Below are positions 11,207-19,810 of a DNA stretch of 64,000 nucleotides, one piece after another. This DNA comes from Dokdonella sp. (lineage in GTDB: Bacteria; Pseudomonadota; Gammaproteobacteria; Xanthomonadales; Rhodanobacteraceae). The position numbers and the translations under genes are program-made. The DNA lies in contig JANQAE010000003.1 of assembly GCA_024707225.1 (NCBI GenBank), positions 372,001 through 436,000 of the forward strand, written 5' to 3'. Positions within the stretch are counted from its first letter, which is position 1, and every line of letters begins with the position of its first letter. The notes beneath the pieces were generated by a model. That model ran no database searches. It saw nothing but the letters and a program-made list of their open reading frames with translations, and was not told the origin of the DNA.

Positions 11207-11868
11207 AACGCGCGGTCGTACTGGTTTCCGGCGGCATGGATTCGGCCGTCACGCTGGCGATGGCGCGCGCCGACGGCCTGGCCTGCCATGCGCTGAGCGT
11301 CGCCTATGGCCAGCGCCACAGCTCCGAGCTGGTCGCGGCCGAGCGGCTGGCCGCCGCGCTCGGCGCGATCGAGCACAAGACCGTGCAGGTCGATCTGCGT
11401 TCGATCGGCGGTTCGGCGCTGACCGCCGACATCGCCGTGCCCGAACAGGCCGGTGCCGGCATCCCGGTCACCTACGTGCCGGCGCGCAACACGATCATGC
11501 TGTCGATCGCGCTCGGCTGGGCCGAGGTGCTCGGTGCCTCGGACATCTACTGCGGCGTCAACGCGGTCGACTACTCGGGCTATCCCGACTGCCGCCCCGC
11601 CTTCATCGACGCGTTCCAGGCACTCGCGAACCTGGCGACCAAGGCCGGCGTCGAGGGCCGCCCGCTGCGTCTGCACGCGCCGCTGATCGCGCTCGGCAAG
11701 GCCGATATCGTGCGCGAGGGACTGTGCCTGGGCATCGACTTCGCGCAGACGGTCTCGTGCTACCAGGCCGATGCCGAAGGCCGCGCCTGCGGCCATTGCG
11801 ACGCCTGCCGGCTGCGTGCCGAAGGCTTCGCCGCGGCAGGCGTGCCGGATCCGACGCGCTACCGCTGA
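11203..11868 (+). CDS. queC: 7-cyano-7-deazaguanine synthase QueC
   Basis: QueC converts carboxydeazaguanine to preQ0 using ATP and ammonia. The start at 11203 (ATGA overlap with queE) gives 221 residues beginning [20 protein letters not shown], with the PP-loop SGGMDS. Zinc-ligand cysteines are seen in SCYQ and [11 protein letters not shown] near the C-terminus. [20 protein letters not shown] is also typical. It is the last gene of the long plus-strand block and ends 4 bp before the convergent tspO gene. Confidence 0.96.
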   Translation: MKRAVVLVSGGMDSAVTLAMARADGLACHALSVAYGQRHSSELVAAERLAAALGAIEHKTVQVDLRSIGGSALTADIAVPEQAGAGIPVTYVPARNTIMLSIALGWAEVLGASDIYCGVNAVDYSGYPDCRPAFIDAFQALANLATKAGVEGRPLRLHAPLIALGKADIVREGLCLGIDFAQTVSCYQADAEGRACGHCDACRLRAEGFAAAGVPDPTRYR

Positions 11869-11872
11869 GCGC

Positions 11873-12337
11873 TCAGCGGTTGAGCAGCACGATCGCGCCG
11901 TTGAGGCTGGCCGCGAACGCGAGCCAGAGTGCGTAAGGTACGAACAACCACGCCGCGACGCGCTCGAATCGCCAGGTCACCGCGATGAAGGCCAGCACCA
12001 GGACCAGCATCGCGGCGATGTCGATCATCGCCCAGACCGGCTGATGCAGGCCGAAGAACAGCCACGACCACAGCGCATTGCCGATCCACTGGCCGAACCA
12101 CAGCGCCAGCGCAAGGCGGCGCATATCGCCCGCGCGGCTCGCGCACCAGATGCGCCAGCCGGCGATCGCGATCATCACGTACAGCGTGGTCCAGACCGGC
12201 GAGAACAGCCACGACGGCGGATTCCACGCCGGCTTGGCCAGCGCCGCGTACCACGCGTCCGGCCGGAACCAGATGCCGCCGGCGGCCGCGAGCGCGACCA
12301 GGCCCAGAAACACGATCAGCGATCCATAGCGACGCAT
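11873..12337 (-). CDS. tspO: TspO/MBR family membrane protein
   Basis: This is a 154-residue five-helix membrane protein of the TspO/peripheral benzodiazepine receptor family, which binds porphyrins and related ligands. The signature KPAWNPPSWLFSPVWTTLY is present at about residues 34-52, with later conserved aromatic-rich helices (ALWFGQWIGNALWSWLFFGL). The start at 12337 is preceded by GGGGAG on the minus strand. The gene is convergent with queC, 4 bp apart. The ligand and role in this organism are not shown by the sequence. Confidence 0.92.
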   Translation of the reverse strand: MRRYGSLIVFLGLVALAAAGGIWFRPDAWYAALAKPAWNPPSWLFSPVWTTLYVMIAIAGWRIWCASRAGDMRRLALALWFGQWIGNALWSWLFFGLHQPVWAMIDIAAMLVLVLAFIAVTWRFERVAAWLFVPYALWLAFAASLNGAIVLLNR

Positions 12338-12425
12338 AGAAGGACTCCCCCGGTTGTCCGGCAAGACGCTACCGGAGTCGAGCTGAAAGGCATAGCAACG
12401 GCGACGGCACGCACAGGCCGGCAGG

Positions 12426-12454
12426 CTGCGAGCCCGCGCGAATCCCGCTACAAT
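12426..12454 (+). promoter_or_regulatory. Candidate promoter of tRNA-Lys
   Basis: A good -10 hexamer TACAAT (12449-12454) is followed by a GC-rich discriminator (CGCGCGC), as is usual for stringently controlled stable-RNA genes. The -35 position 17 bases upstream reads CTGCGA, a weak match. A transcript would start near 12461 and reach the tRNA after about 64 bases. Confidence 0.5.
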
Positions 12455-12524
12455 CGCGCGCTCGGTCGACCTCCGACCGTCCCGCAGCGGCCCCGATGCT
12501 CCGATCGGCGCGTACCGCGACTCC

Positions 12525-12599
12525 GGGCCGTTAGCTCAGCGGTAGAGCAGTGGACTTTTAATCCATTGGTCGATGGTTCGATCCCATCACGGCCCACCA
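12525..12599 (+). tRNA. tRNA-Lys (UUU anticodon)
   Basis: The 75-base sequence folds as a standard tRNA. The acceptor stem is GGGCCGT pairing ACGGCCC, the D-arm GCTC/GAGC, the anticodon stem GTGGA/TCCAT with loop CTTTTAA (anticodon TTT), and the T-arm GATGG/CCATC with loop TTCGATC. The 3' CCA is encoded. It stands alone between tspO and the protease gene. Confidence 0.97.
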
Positions 12600-12708
12600 A
12601 TCTCCGACACTGTCCTGCGTCGCCGATCGAAACGCATCGGCTCGGAACGCGATCGCGCGCATGCCCCATTCGTGCAGCGTCCGTCATGATTTCCCATATG
12701 CATCGACG

Positions 12709-12742
12709 ACGAAGGGCGACGCCTCGCGACGTCGCCCTTCGT
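12709..12742 (-). terminator. Strong hairpin downstream of protease gene
   Basis: A perfect 12-bp stem, ACGAAGGGCGAC paired with its complement, with a 10-base loop lies 20 bp past the stop codon of the minus-strand protease gene and 110 bp past the tRNA. No T-run follows on either side, so it is either an imperfect terminator or an mRNA-stabilising hairpin. Confidence 0.5.
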
Positions 12743-12761
12743 GGCAGATCGTAGCGAAGGC

Positions 12762-15377
12762 TCAGCCGTCGGTTTCAGGCGCTTCGAAGCCGTCGGTGAA
12801 GATCTCGTCGAGGCTGAGGCAAGCGGACACTTCGCCTTCGACGTCGTTGTGGATGCCGCGCAGCGTATAGGCGTAGCGGCCGCCGGCCGATGCGCGCGCG
12901 TCGATCAGCGGCGATTCGGTGCCGGTGGCGACCAGATGGAAATCGCCCGGTGCCGCCTCCGCGCAGCTGCCGTCGGCGCGATAGAGCTGGTAGCCCTGCG
13001 CCTCGTCGGCACCGGTGAATCCGATCGCGATGCCGTCGCGCATGCCGGCGACCTTGACCTCGGCCAGATCGGTCGGCGCCGGCAGCGCAGCCGTGTCCGG
13101 CATCCCGAACGCACCCGATACCGCCAGCGCGTAGCCCTGACGGTCGCTGCCGTCGCTGCCGTTGCCGGGCACCGCGGTGGCCTTGACGCGGAACGTGTAG
13201 CGGCCGGCGACCGGCGTCGTCAGGCGTACCTGCTCGACCGTGTCCTTCGCATCGGCGGTGCCGCCCGGCGCGGAGACGCCGCCGGGAATGCTGGCGCTGC
13301 CGAGGAAGACGCTGCCGTCGGGACCCTCGACCTCGAGGTCGAGGTTGTTGACCAGGACCGAGGCCGCGGACGCAGCGGCCTCGACGTCGAACCAGGTCAG
13401 CGTCGCGCGCAGCTCGATGCCGGCGGCGACGTTCTCGATCGTGTAGGTGTTGACCTCGCCGGTCTCGAGGCCGGCCGGATTGGTCCGCTCGAACAGGCGC
13501 AGGCGGCGGCTGTCGTCGCCGCCGGGCAGCGTGTCCTTGAACCACAGATTGCCGTCGAGCCAGGCCCGGCCCCAGCCGTCGGCAGTGGTCGGCCACAGGT
13601 GGCCGTTGGCTTCGGCGGTCAGCGGATGCGTGCCGTTCAACAGCACGGCCTTCATCATCGCGCCGGTCGGATGCAGCACATCGGCCACGGTCTTCTCGCC
13701 GCGCGGGTAGAAGCCATCGGCGAAGAACTGGCGCAGCAGGACCGCGTTGCCGGCCAGCGTCGGCGTCGCCATCGACGTGCCGGACAGCGCGCGCGTCTGC
13801 GGTGCGGTGATCGTGTCGGTGACCTGCGAGCCGACCACCGCGGCCGAGACGATGCTGCTGCCCGGCGCGGCGATGTCCGGCTTGACGCGGCCGTCGGCGG
13901 CCGGACCCAGGTTCGAATAGCCCGCGTGCTGCGTGCTGCCGGCATGGCCGAGCGCGCCGACGCTGAGCGCGTTCTTGGCGTTGCCGGGCGAGTTGGTCTG
14001 GCTCGGGCCGGAACGGTCGTTGCCGGCCGCGACGAGCACGAGCAGGCCCTCGTTGCGGCGCGTGGTCGCGTCGACGGCCGTATCGTTGCTGTTGTACTGG
14101 CCGCCGGTCGGCGCACCCCAGCTGTTGCTGTGCACGCGCGCGCCGCCGGCGTAGGCCTGCTCGAGCGTGCCGGCGAAATCCTGCACGACCGGGCTGTTGC
14201 TGTTGCCGTTGTCCTGCATCAGCAGCTGTGCGTTGGGCGCCATGCCGTCGGCCAGATCGTGGTTCGGCAGCAGCGGCGTGGAGGCCGTATAGGTGGTCGT
14301 GCCGAACGTGCCGGCGACGTCGCCGACGACGGTGCCCGTCACGTGCGTGCCGTGGCCGATCGTGAAGTCGTAGTCGATCGCGCCGGGCTGCGTCCAGTAG
14401 CCGATGATCTTGTTGTTCGGGTACAGGGTGCCGATGTTCGGCAGTGTCGGCCGCTCGGCGAACGTGACCTCGGTATGCGGACCCTCGCCCTTGTCGAGCG
14501 TCGCGAACCAGGCCATGTTCGGCGTCGTGCCGGAATCGGTCACGGCGACGATCTGGCCGCTGCCGAGCAGACCGTGATCCCAGAGCGGGGCCGGTCCGCA
14601 GACCGTGCCCGAGCCGGTGCACGCGCCCATCGCATTGCCCTGGATCGCGCCGATCGAGCCGCTGTTGGCCCACTGCAGCGGGATCCACGGCGTCACATAG
14701 CTGACGCCTTCGATCGCGGTGGCCGCGACCAGCACGGCGTCGAGCTGCGCCGCGGCGACCTCGGCACGCAGATACGGCTCGGCCTCGGCACGCTCGCTGC
14801 GTTCGGTCACGGTCACGCCGGGCACCGCCTGGCGCAGCGCATCGGCGATGTGGGCGGACGACACGCCGGCGAAGCCGCGCACGAGGATCTCGTAGCGTCC
14901 GTCGTCGCGCCTTGCGGCCGAGTCGCGGCGCGACGCGGTCCACAGCTGCGGGTCGAGCTTCATCGCCGGCTGCAATGCGCCGGCCCAGCGTACGCCGGGC
15001 TGCGCATTCAGCTGGTCCAGCGCGATGCCCTGCAGGCGCACGTAGTAGGCATTGTTCGGCAGGTAGCCGAGAAACTCGACGCCGCGAGCCGCCAGCGCCT
15101 TGCGCTCGCCGAGACGACCGGCCTCGAACTGCACGATCGCGTAGGCGCTGGTCTGCGCCCTGGCCGCGCCGGCCGCGCTCGCGTCGAGCTGCTGCACGAC
15201 CGGATCGAAGATGCCGAGTTGCAGGATCAGCAGGCCCGGATCGGTCCGGGCGCGATCGAGGGCGGCGATCGCCGGGCGCTCGGCCGCGACCGTGGTGACG
15301 GCCTGGACATTCGTGGCGCCGGCCAGAGCGAGGGCGAGCGCAGCGGCAAGTGCGGTGCGCGAGGGCAACGTGGTCAT
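12762..15377 (-). CDS. Secreted S8 subtilisin-like serine protease with C-terminal DGFE tail
   Basis: The start at 15377 (AGGAG six bases upstream) gives 871 residues with a signal peptide MTTLPSRTALAAALALALAG and cleavage near NVQA. An inhibitor-like prodomain seems to span about residues 25-240. The S8 triad is visible: Asp281 in AVTDSGT, His342 in GHGTHVTG and Ser535 in GTSMATPTLAG, with an insertion between Asp and His. A beta-sandwich domain follows (about 620-770), then a fibronectin-like stretch and the tail SLDEIFTDGFEAPETDG. The tail resembles the ends of the secreted proteins at 57-63 kb. It is probably an exported protease of broad specificity; the substrate is unknown. It is monocistronic, with a dyad-symmetric element upstream and a hairpin downstream. 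Confidence 0.92.
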   Translation of the reverse strand: MTTLPSRTALAAALALALAGATNVQAVTTVAAERPAIAALDRARTDPGLLILQLGIFDPVVQQLDASAAGAARAQTSAYAIVQFEAGRLGERKALAARGVEFLGYLPNNAYYVRLQGIALDQLNAQPGVRWAGALQPAMKLDPQLWTASRRDSAARRDDGRYEILVRGFAGVSSAHIADALRQAVPGVTVTERSERAEAEPYLRAEVAAAQLDAVLVAATAIEGVSYVTPWIPLQWANSGSIGAIQGNAMGACTGSGTVCGPAPLWDHGLLGSGQIVAVTDSGTTPNMAWFATLDKGEGPHTEVTFAERPTLPNIGTLYPNNKIIGYWTQPGAIDYDFTIGHGTHVTGTVVGDVAGTFGTTTYTASTPLLPNHDLADGMAPNAQLLMQDNGNSNSPVVQDFAGTLEQAYAGGARVHSNSWGAPTGGQYNSNDTAVDATTRRNEGLLVLVAAGNDRSGPSQTNSPGNAKNALSVGALGHAGSTQHAGYSNLGPAADGRVKPDIAAPGSSIVSAAVVGSQVTDTITAPQTRALSGTSMATPTLAGNAVLLRQFFADGFYPRGEKTVADVLHPTGAMMKAVLLNGTHPLTAEANGHLWPTTADGWGRAWLDGNLWFKDTLPGGDDSRRLRLFERTNPAGLETGEVNTYTIENVAAGIELRATLTWFDVEAAASAASVLVNNLDLEVEGPDGSVFLGSASIPGGVSAPGGTADAKDTVEQVRLTTPVAGRYTFRVKATAVPGNGSDGSDRQGYALAVSGAFGMPDTAALPAPTDLAEVKVAGMRDGIAIGFTGADEAQGYQLYRADGSCAEAAPGDFHLVATGTESPLIDARASAGGRYAYTLRGIHNDVEGEVSACLSLDEIFTDGFEAPETDG

Positions 15378-15680
15378 CGACATCTCCTGGAAATGATGGA
15401 TCGGCCGCGAGCGTGCCGGCCGTTGATTCGAGCATCCGCCGCGCGCATCCGCGCGCCGCTGCGCCCTGCCCCGTTCAAGCGCGCCTGTCCAATCGCGACG
15501 CACCCCTTGCGATCGATCGGCGCGCCGCAGCCACGGGGCGGACAGGCAGCGGACGACCTCGGTCCAGACTATGCATCCGGCCATGATGCGTCACCTGGAC
15601 AGATCGACGATATAGTCCAGTCGGCATGCCCGCCGCCGCGGCATACCGGCCGCGTCGACCGGCGCGGCCGACGCACAACG
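15378..15680. other. Gene-free gap upstream of protease gene
   Basis: About 300 bases separate the protease start from the secF terminator. I find no convincing gene. The notable content is the dyad element at 15562-15600, listed separately. The protease promoter should lie here on the minus strand, but I could not identify convincing -35 and -10 hexamers. Confidence 0.6.
15562..15600. promoter_or_regulatory. 39-bp two-tier dyad element
   Basis: The arrangement is GTCCAG, 5 bases, GCATC, 7 bases, GATGC, 5 bases, CTGGAC, so both the outer and inner arms are perfect inverted repeats about the same centre. A further GTCCAG is at 15615-15620. It lies about 185-223 bp upstream of the protease start codon and 130 bp beyond secF. 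It could be an operator for a dimeric regulator or a transcript hairpin; no T-run is present. Confidence 0.45.
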
Positions 15681-15704
15681 AAAAAAACGCCCCTGACGGG
15701 GCGT
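15681..15704 (-). terminator. Rho-independent terminator of yajC-secD-secF
   Basis: Read on the minus strand, a 7-bp stem ACGCCCC/GGGGCGT with a 4-base loop is followed by a run of T residues (15681-15687 are all A on the plus strand). It lies 26 bp after the secF stop codon. Confidence 0.85.
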
Positions 15705-15729
15705 CTTTCGTGGACCTGGGCGAGGGGGC

Positions 15730-16704
15730 TCAAGGCCGCCGCGCCAGCTCCGGATCCTCGCGCGTCACCGGCATCAGATCCTTCTTCGACACGCCGAGCA
15801 GCAGCAGGATCGGGTTGGCGAAGAAGACCGAGGACAGGATGCCGATGAAGATGCCGATCAGCATGATCAGGCCGAAGTTCTCGAGCACCGGACCGCCGAG
15901 GAAGTACAGCGTGCCGACCGCCAGCGCCGTGGTGACGCCGGTCATGATCGTGCGCGACATCGTGGAGTTGATCGAGCGGTTCAGCACCTCGATCGGCTCG
16001 GCCTTGCGCGTCGAGCGGAAGATCTCGCGGACGCGGTCGAAGACGACGATCTTGTCGTTGATCGAGTAGCCGACCACCGACAGCACGGCGGCCAGCGCCG
16101 GCAGGTCGAACTCGCGCTGGGTCAGCGCGAAGATGCCGAGCGTCAGCAGCGCGTCATGCATCTCGCTGGCGACCGCGGCCACCGCGAAACGCCACTCGAA
16201 GCGGATCCACAGGTACACCGCGATGCCGAGCGCGACGACGATCACCGCGATCAGGCCGTCGGTGCGCAGCTCCTCGCCGACCTGCGGTCCGACGAACTCG
16301 CTGCGTTTGATCGCGACGTCGGAGCGCCCTGCCTTCAGCGCGGACAACACGTCGTTGGCGATGCGGTTGTGCGCGGCCTGGGTCGCGCCGGACTCGGCGC
16401 CATCGGCGGCGGCCTCGTCCTCGCGCGGCGCGAAGCGGATCGCGAACTCGCGCGTGCCGCCGAGGCTCTGCACGACCGGGTTCTCGAAACCGGCCGCGGT
16501 CAGCGCCGAACGGACGTCGGCGACCTCGGCCGGCTCCTGATAGATGACCTCGACCAGTGCGCCGCCGGTGAAGTCCAGACCGTAGTCCAGGCCGCGCACG
16601 AAGATCACGCCGGCCGACAGGATCATCAGCAGGCAGGAGATCGCCAGGCTGGCCTTGCGCCAGCCCATGAAGTTGATGTTGGCGTTCGGATTGAAGAGTT
16701 CCAT
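15730..16704 (-). CDS. secF: Protein translocase subunit SecF
   Basis: SecF and SecD form an RND-like proton-driven accessory complex that helps complete SecYEG-dependent export. The 324-residue product has six membrane segments, with the first near residues 16-35, a periplasmic loop (about 60-150), and the conserved region AALLSVVGYSINDKIVVFDRVRE-like at about 205-230 (VVGYSINDKIVVFDR seen). FTGGALVEV marks the family N-terminus. It follows secD by 19 bp. Length is normal. Confidence 0.97.
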   Translation of the reverse strand: MELFNPNANINFMGWRKASLAISCLLMILSAGVIFVRGLDYGLDFTGGALVEVIYQEPAEVADVRSALTAAGFENPVVQSLGGTREFAIRFAPREDEAAADGAESGATQAAHNRIANDVLSALKAGRSDVAIKRSEFVGPQVGEELRTDGLIAVIVVALGIAVYLWIRFEWRFAVAAVASEMHDALLTLGIFALTQREFDLPALAAVLSVVGYSINDKIVVFDRVREIFRSTRKAEPIEVLNRSINSTMSRTIMTGVTTALAVGTLYFLGGPVLENFGLIMLIGIFIGILSSVFFANPILLLLGVSKKDLMPVTREDPELARRP

Positions 16705-16723
16705 GGCGCTCTCGGCTCGGCCG

Positions 16724-18598
16724 TCAGACCGAAAGGGATTTGAGTTTGCGGCGGCCCAGCGTTCCCTGGACCAGGGCGCGCGTGACGGTAACCGCAGTGA
16801 ACATCGAGGTGAGGATGCCGATCGCCAGCGTGATCGCGAATCCGCGCAGCGGACCCGAACCGAACGCCATCAGACCGAACGCGGCGATCAGATGCGTCAC
16901 GTTCGCGTCGAGAATCGTCGCCCAGGCCTTGTCGTAGCCGCCGCGGATCGCCGCCAGCGGCGTGGCGCCGTTGCGGATCTCCTCGCGGATGCGTTCGCAG
17001 ATCAGCACGTTGGCGTCGATCGCCATGCCGAGCGTCAGCACGATGCCGGCGATGCCGGGCAGCGTCAGCGTGGCCTGGAACAGACTGAGGATCGCCACCA
17101 GCAGGATCAGGTTCAGCAGCAGCGCGAAGTCGGCGATCAGGCCGAACAGCTTGTAGTAGATCGCGACGAAGACGATGACCAGCAGCAGGCTGATCAGCAC
17201 CGCGTGGATCGCGGTGCGGATGTTGTCCTGACCGAGGCTCGGGCCGATGACGCGCTCCTCGACGATGTCGACCGGCGCCGCCAGCGAACCGGCGCGCAGG
17301 AACAGCGCCAGATCCGAGGCTTCCTTCATGCTGCCGATGCCGGTGGTCTGGAACTTGTTGGAGAACACGCCGCGGATCGTCGCCGCATTGATCACCTCCT
17401 CGGTGATCTTCGGGACGGTGACTTCCTTGCCGTCGACGATCTTGGTCTCGGGGATGCGCTCGATGTAGACCGTCGCCATGCGACGGCCGACGTTCTCGCG
17501 CGTGAAGTCGAGCATCTTGCGGCCGCCGGCTGCATTGAGCGTGATCGATACCGACGGCTCTCCGCTCTGCGGATCGGGCGCGCTCGAGGCGTCGACCAGC
17601 TCGTCGCCGGTCACGATGACGCGCTTCTTGAGCACGATCGGCGTGCCGTCGCGATGGCGGTACAGCCGCGAGTCCGGCGGCACCTGACCGGTGCGCTGGG
17701 CTTCCATCGCATTGGTGTTCTCGTCGACCGCGCGGTACTCCAGGGTCGCCGTCGCGCCGAGGATCTTCTTCGCCTCGGTCGTGTCCTGCAGACCCGGCAG
17801 CTCGACGACGATGCGGCTGTCGCCCTGCTGCTGGATCACCGGCTCGGCGACGCCGATCGCATTGATGCGGTTGCGCAGCGTGGCGACGTTCTGCTTGATC
17901 GTGTTCTGCGCGATCGCGACGAGGCGCTCGCGCTTGATGCGCGCGATCAGCGTGTAGGCATCGCCGACCACCGGACCGTTCTCGAGCTCCAGTTCGGTCG
18001 TGGCCGCGCTGATCGCGCTGAACGCCGCGGCGCGGTCCTCATCGCTGCGCAGCTGCACGATCAGGCCCTGCGTGCCGCGGCCGACCGACTTGGCGCGGAT
18101 GCCCTTCTCGCGCAGCGTGGACTGGATGTCGCCGACGTAGCGCAGTTCCTGCGCTTCGAGCACGCTCTTCTGGTCGACCTGCATCAGGAAGCTGACGCCG
18201 CCCTGCAGATCCAGGCCCAGCGGCATCGCGTTGGCGCCGATCGCGCGCAACCAGCCCGGAACGGTCGAGGCCAGGTTCAGCGCCACGACGTACTTGTCGC
18301 CGTCGCCCTTCTCGGCGAACGCGGTCTTGATCGTATCGGCCGCCTTGTTCTGCAGATCCAGCGTCTCGACGCGCACCATCAGGCGCTCGCCTTCGACCTT
18401 GATGCTCTCGAACGGCAGCTTGGCGGTCTCCAGGACACCCTGGACCTGCTCGCGCAGCGCGTCGTCGATGGTGGCACCGCGGTTGGCCGAGACCTGGACG
18501 GCCGGCTCCTGCAGGAAGATGTTCGGCAACGAGTAGATCAGACCGGCGAGGATGACCAGGGCCACCAGCCAGTACTTCCAGCGTGGAAAATCGTTCAT
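16724..18598 (-). CDS. secD: Protein translocase subunit SecD
   Basis: SecD (624 residues, normal) has an N-terminal membrane anchor (WLVALVILAGLIYSLPN), a large periplasmic P1 region (about 35-440) containing LGLDLQGGVSFLM and VELPGLQDT, and five further helices in the C-terminal part with TLPGIAGIVLTLGMAIDANV and ICERIREE. It acts with SecF and YajC at the inner membrane. The order yajC-secD-secF is conserved; 64 bp separate yajC and secD. Confidence 0.97.
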   Translation of the reverse strand: MNDFPRWKYWLVALVILAGLIYSLPNIFLQEPAVQVSANRGATIDDALREQVQGVLETAKLPFESIKVEGERLMVRVETLDLQNKAADTIKTAFAEKGDGDKYVVALNLASTVPGWLRAIGANAMPLGLDLQGGVSFLMQVDQKSVLEAQELRYVGDIQSTLREKGIRAKSVGRGTQGLIVQLRSDEDRAAAFSAISAATTELELENGPVVGDAYTLIARIKRERLVAIAQNTIKQNVATLRNRINAIGVAEPVIQQQGDSRIVVELPGLQDTTEAKKILGATATLEYRAVDENTNAMEAQRTGQVPPDSRLYRHRDGTPIVLKKRVIVTGDELVDASSAPDPQSGEPSVSITLNAAGGRKMLDFTRENVGRRMATVYIERIPETKIVDGKEVTVPKITEEVINAATIRGVFSNKFQTTGIGSMKEASDLALFLRAGSLAAPVDIVEERVIGPSLGQDNIRTAIHAVLISLLLVIVFVAIYYKLFGLIADFALLLNLILLVAILSLFQATLTLPGIAGIVLTLGMAIDANVLICERIREEIRNGATPLAAIRGGYDKAWATILDANVTHLIAAFGLMAFGSGPLRGFAITLAIGILTSMFTAVTVTRALVQGTLGRRKLKSLSV

Positions 18599-18662
18599 TC
18601 GTGTAGGACCGATCGAAAGCCGCGACCACCCGTCGCGGCACGGGAAACGCGGACGCCGGAAA

Positions 18663-18989
18663 TTACTTGAGCGTGCCCTTCGGCAGCACCGCCGCGATCG
18701 CCTGCTTCTGGAGCTTGACGCTGACGCCCGGCGCGATCTCGAGCGTGACGTGCGATTCGGCCAGGTCCTCGATCCGGCCGAGCAGGCCGCCGTTGGTCAG
18801 GACCTCGTCGCCCTTGGCGAGCGCGGCGATCATCGCGCGCTGCTCCTTGGCACGCTTCATCTGCGGCCGGATCAGCATGAAGTAGAAGATGCCGAACAGG
18901 ATGATCAGCGGCAGGAACGACATCAGCGGGTTCGGAGGGGCGGCGCCGGGCGCGGCCTGGGCATAGGCGGAACTGATCAGGAAATCCAT
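18663..18989 (-). CDS. yajC: Preprotein translocase subunit YajC
   Basis: YajC is a small single-pass membrane protein of the SecDF complex. The start at 18989 gives 108 residues with a helix in SFLPLIILFGIFYFMLIRPQ followed by the family motif KRAKEQRAMIAALAKGDEVL. A longer in-frame reading upstream to 19109 has an Arg/Pro-rich, non-family extension and is rejected. The genes queA and tgt that often precede yajC are absent; a rhomboid gene is next upstream on the same strand. Confidence 0.95.
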   Translation of the reverse strand: MDFLISSAYAQAAPGAAPPNPLMSFLPLIILFGIFYFMLIRPQMKRAKEQRAMIAALAKGDEVLTNGGLLGRIEDLAESHVTLEIAPGVSVKLQKQAIAAVLPKGTLK

Positions 18990-19115
18990 GGCGACTCCAG
19001 TCTTCGGACCCGGCCCGAGCGGCCGGAAAAAAGGTCGTGGATTATGCCACGCACGGTCGCGGCCCGCATCGGCGCCCGAGACGGCCCCGGCGGCGGGCCG
19101 GCGGCGCATCGGATC

Positions 19116-19769
19116 TCAGCGCATCAGAACCCGCCGCGGCTTGATCGGCAGGCGGCCGCGCCAGTACAGGATCAGCACCCAGCCCACGACCATGCCGCCG
19201 AGGTGGGCGAAGTGGGCGACGCCGGACTGGGTACGGGTGATGCCGAAGATCAGCTCCATGACGCCGTACAGGATCACGAACAGCCAGGCCGGCATCGGCA
19301 CCGGAATCAGCAGCGCCATCACGCGGGCCTGCGGATACATCATGCCGAACGCCAGCAGCAGGCCCATGACGCCGCCCGAGGCGCCGAGCGTCGGATAGAA
19401 GCCGCCGGTGAAGAAGCTGACGACGACCAGCTGGGCGGCGGCGGCGCCGATCACGCAGACCACATAGTAGATCGCGAACGGGCGCGAGCCGAACAGGCGT
19501 TCGATCGGCCCGCCGAACATCCACAGCGCGAGCATGTTGAACGCGATGTGCATCACGCTGCCGTGCAGGAAGCCGTAGGTCAGCACCTGCCAGATCTCGA
19601 AGCCCACGCGCAGCGCGACGCCGTTCTCGATGCCGTAGACCTGATGCGGTCCGAGCGGCCACAGTGCGAAGTGGACGATCAGCCATTCGTCGAACCACTG
19701 CTGCAGCACGAAGATCGCGACATTGGCGATCAGCAGCGCACGCGTGACGGGCGGGACATCGGTCGGCAT
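19116..19769 (-). CDS. Rhomboid family intramembrane serine protease
   Basis: The 217-residue product has six hydrophobic segments and the rhomboid catalytic features. These are HGSVMHIAFNMLALWMFG in helix 2, GASGGVMGLLLAFGMM with the nucleophile Ser (GASG), and the catalytic His in GVAHFAHLGGMVVG. Rhomboids cleave helical membrane segments; the substrate here is unknown. The start at 19769 is preferred because longer readings add Arg-rich sequence. The ATL gene lies 41 bp upstream on the same strand and may be cotranscribed. Nothing in the sequence marks it as a rhombosortase. Confidence 0.92.
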   Translation of the reverse strand: MPTDVPPVTRALLIANVAIFVLQQWFDEWLIVHFALWPLGPHQVYGIENGVALRVGFEIWQVLTYGFLHGSVMHIAFNMLALWMFGGPIERLFGSRPFAIYYVVCVIGAAAAQLVVVSFFTGGFYPTLGASGGVMGLLLAFGMMYPQARVMALLIPVPMPAWLFVILYGVMELIFGITRTQSGVAHFAHLGGMVVGWVLILYWRGRLPIKPRRVLMR

Positions 19770-19810
19770 GGCGGCTCCATCGGACGGATCGTGATTCTCG
19801 CACGCGCAGC

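Noticed and set aside
12741-15848. A 1035-codon plus-strand frame over the protease gene
   Set aside because: Low-complexity Arg/Gly/Val composition; the minus strand carries the full S8 triad and signal peptide.
16655-18670. A 671-codon frame antisense to secD
   Set aside because: Asp/Arg/His-rich shadow of secD, with no recognisable motif.
19116-19769. Rhombosortase for the DGFE-tailed proteins
   Set aside because: The rhomboid has ordinary features, and the DGFE tails lack the glycine-rich motif, helix and basic end of GlyGly-CTERM substrates, so a link cannot be supported.
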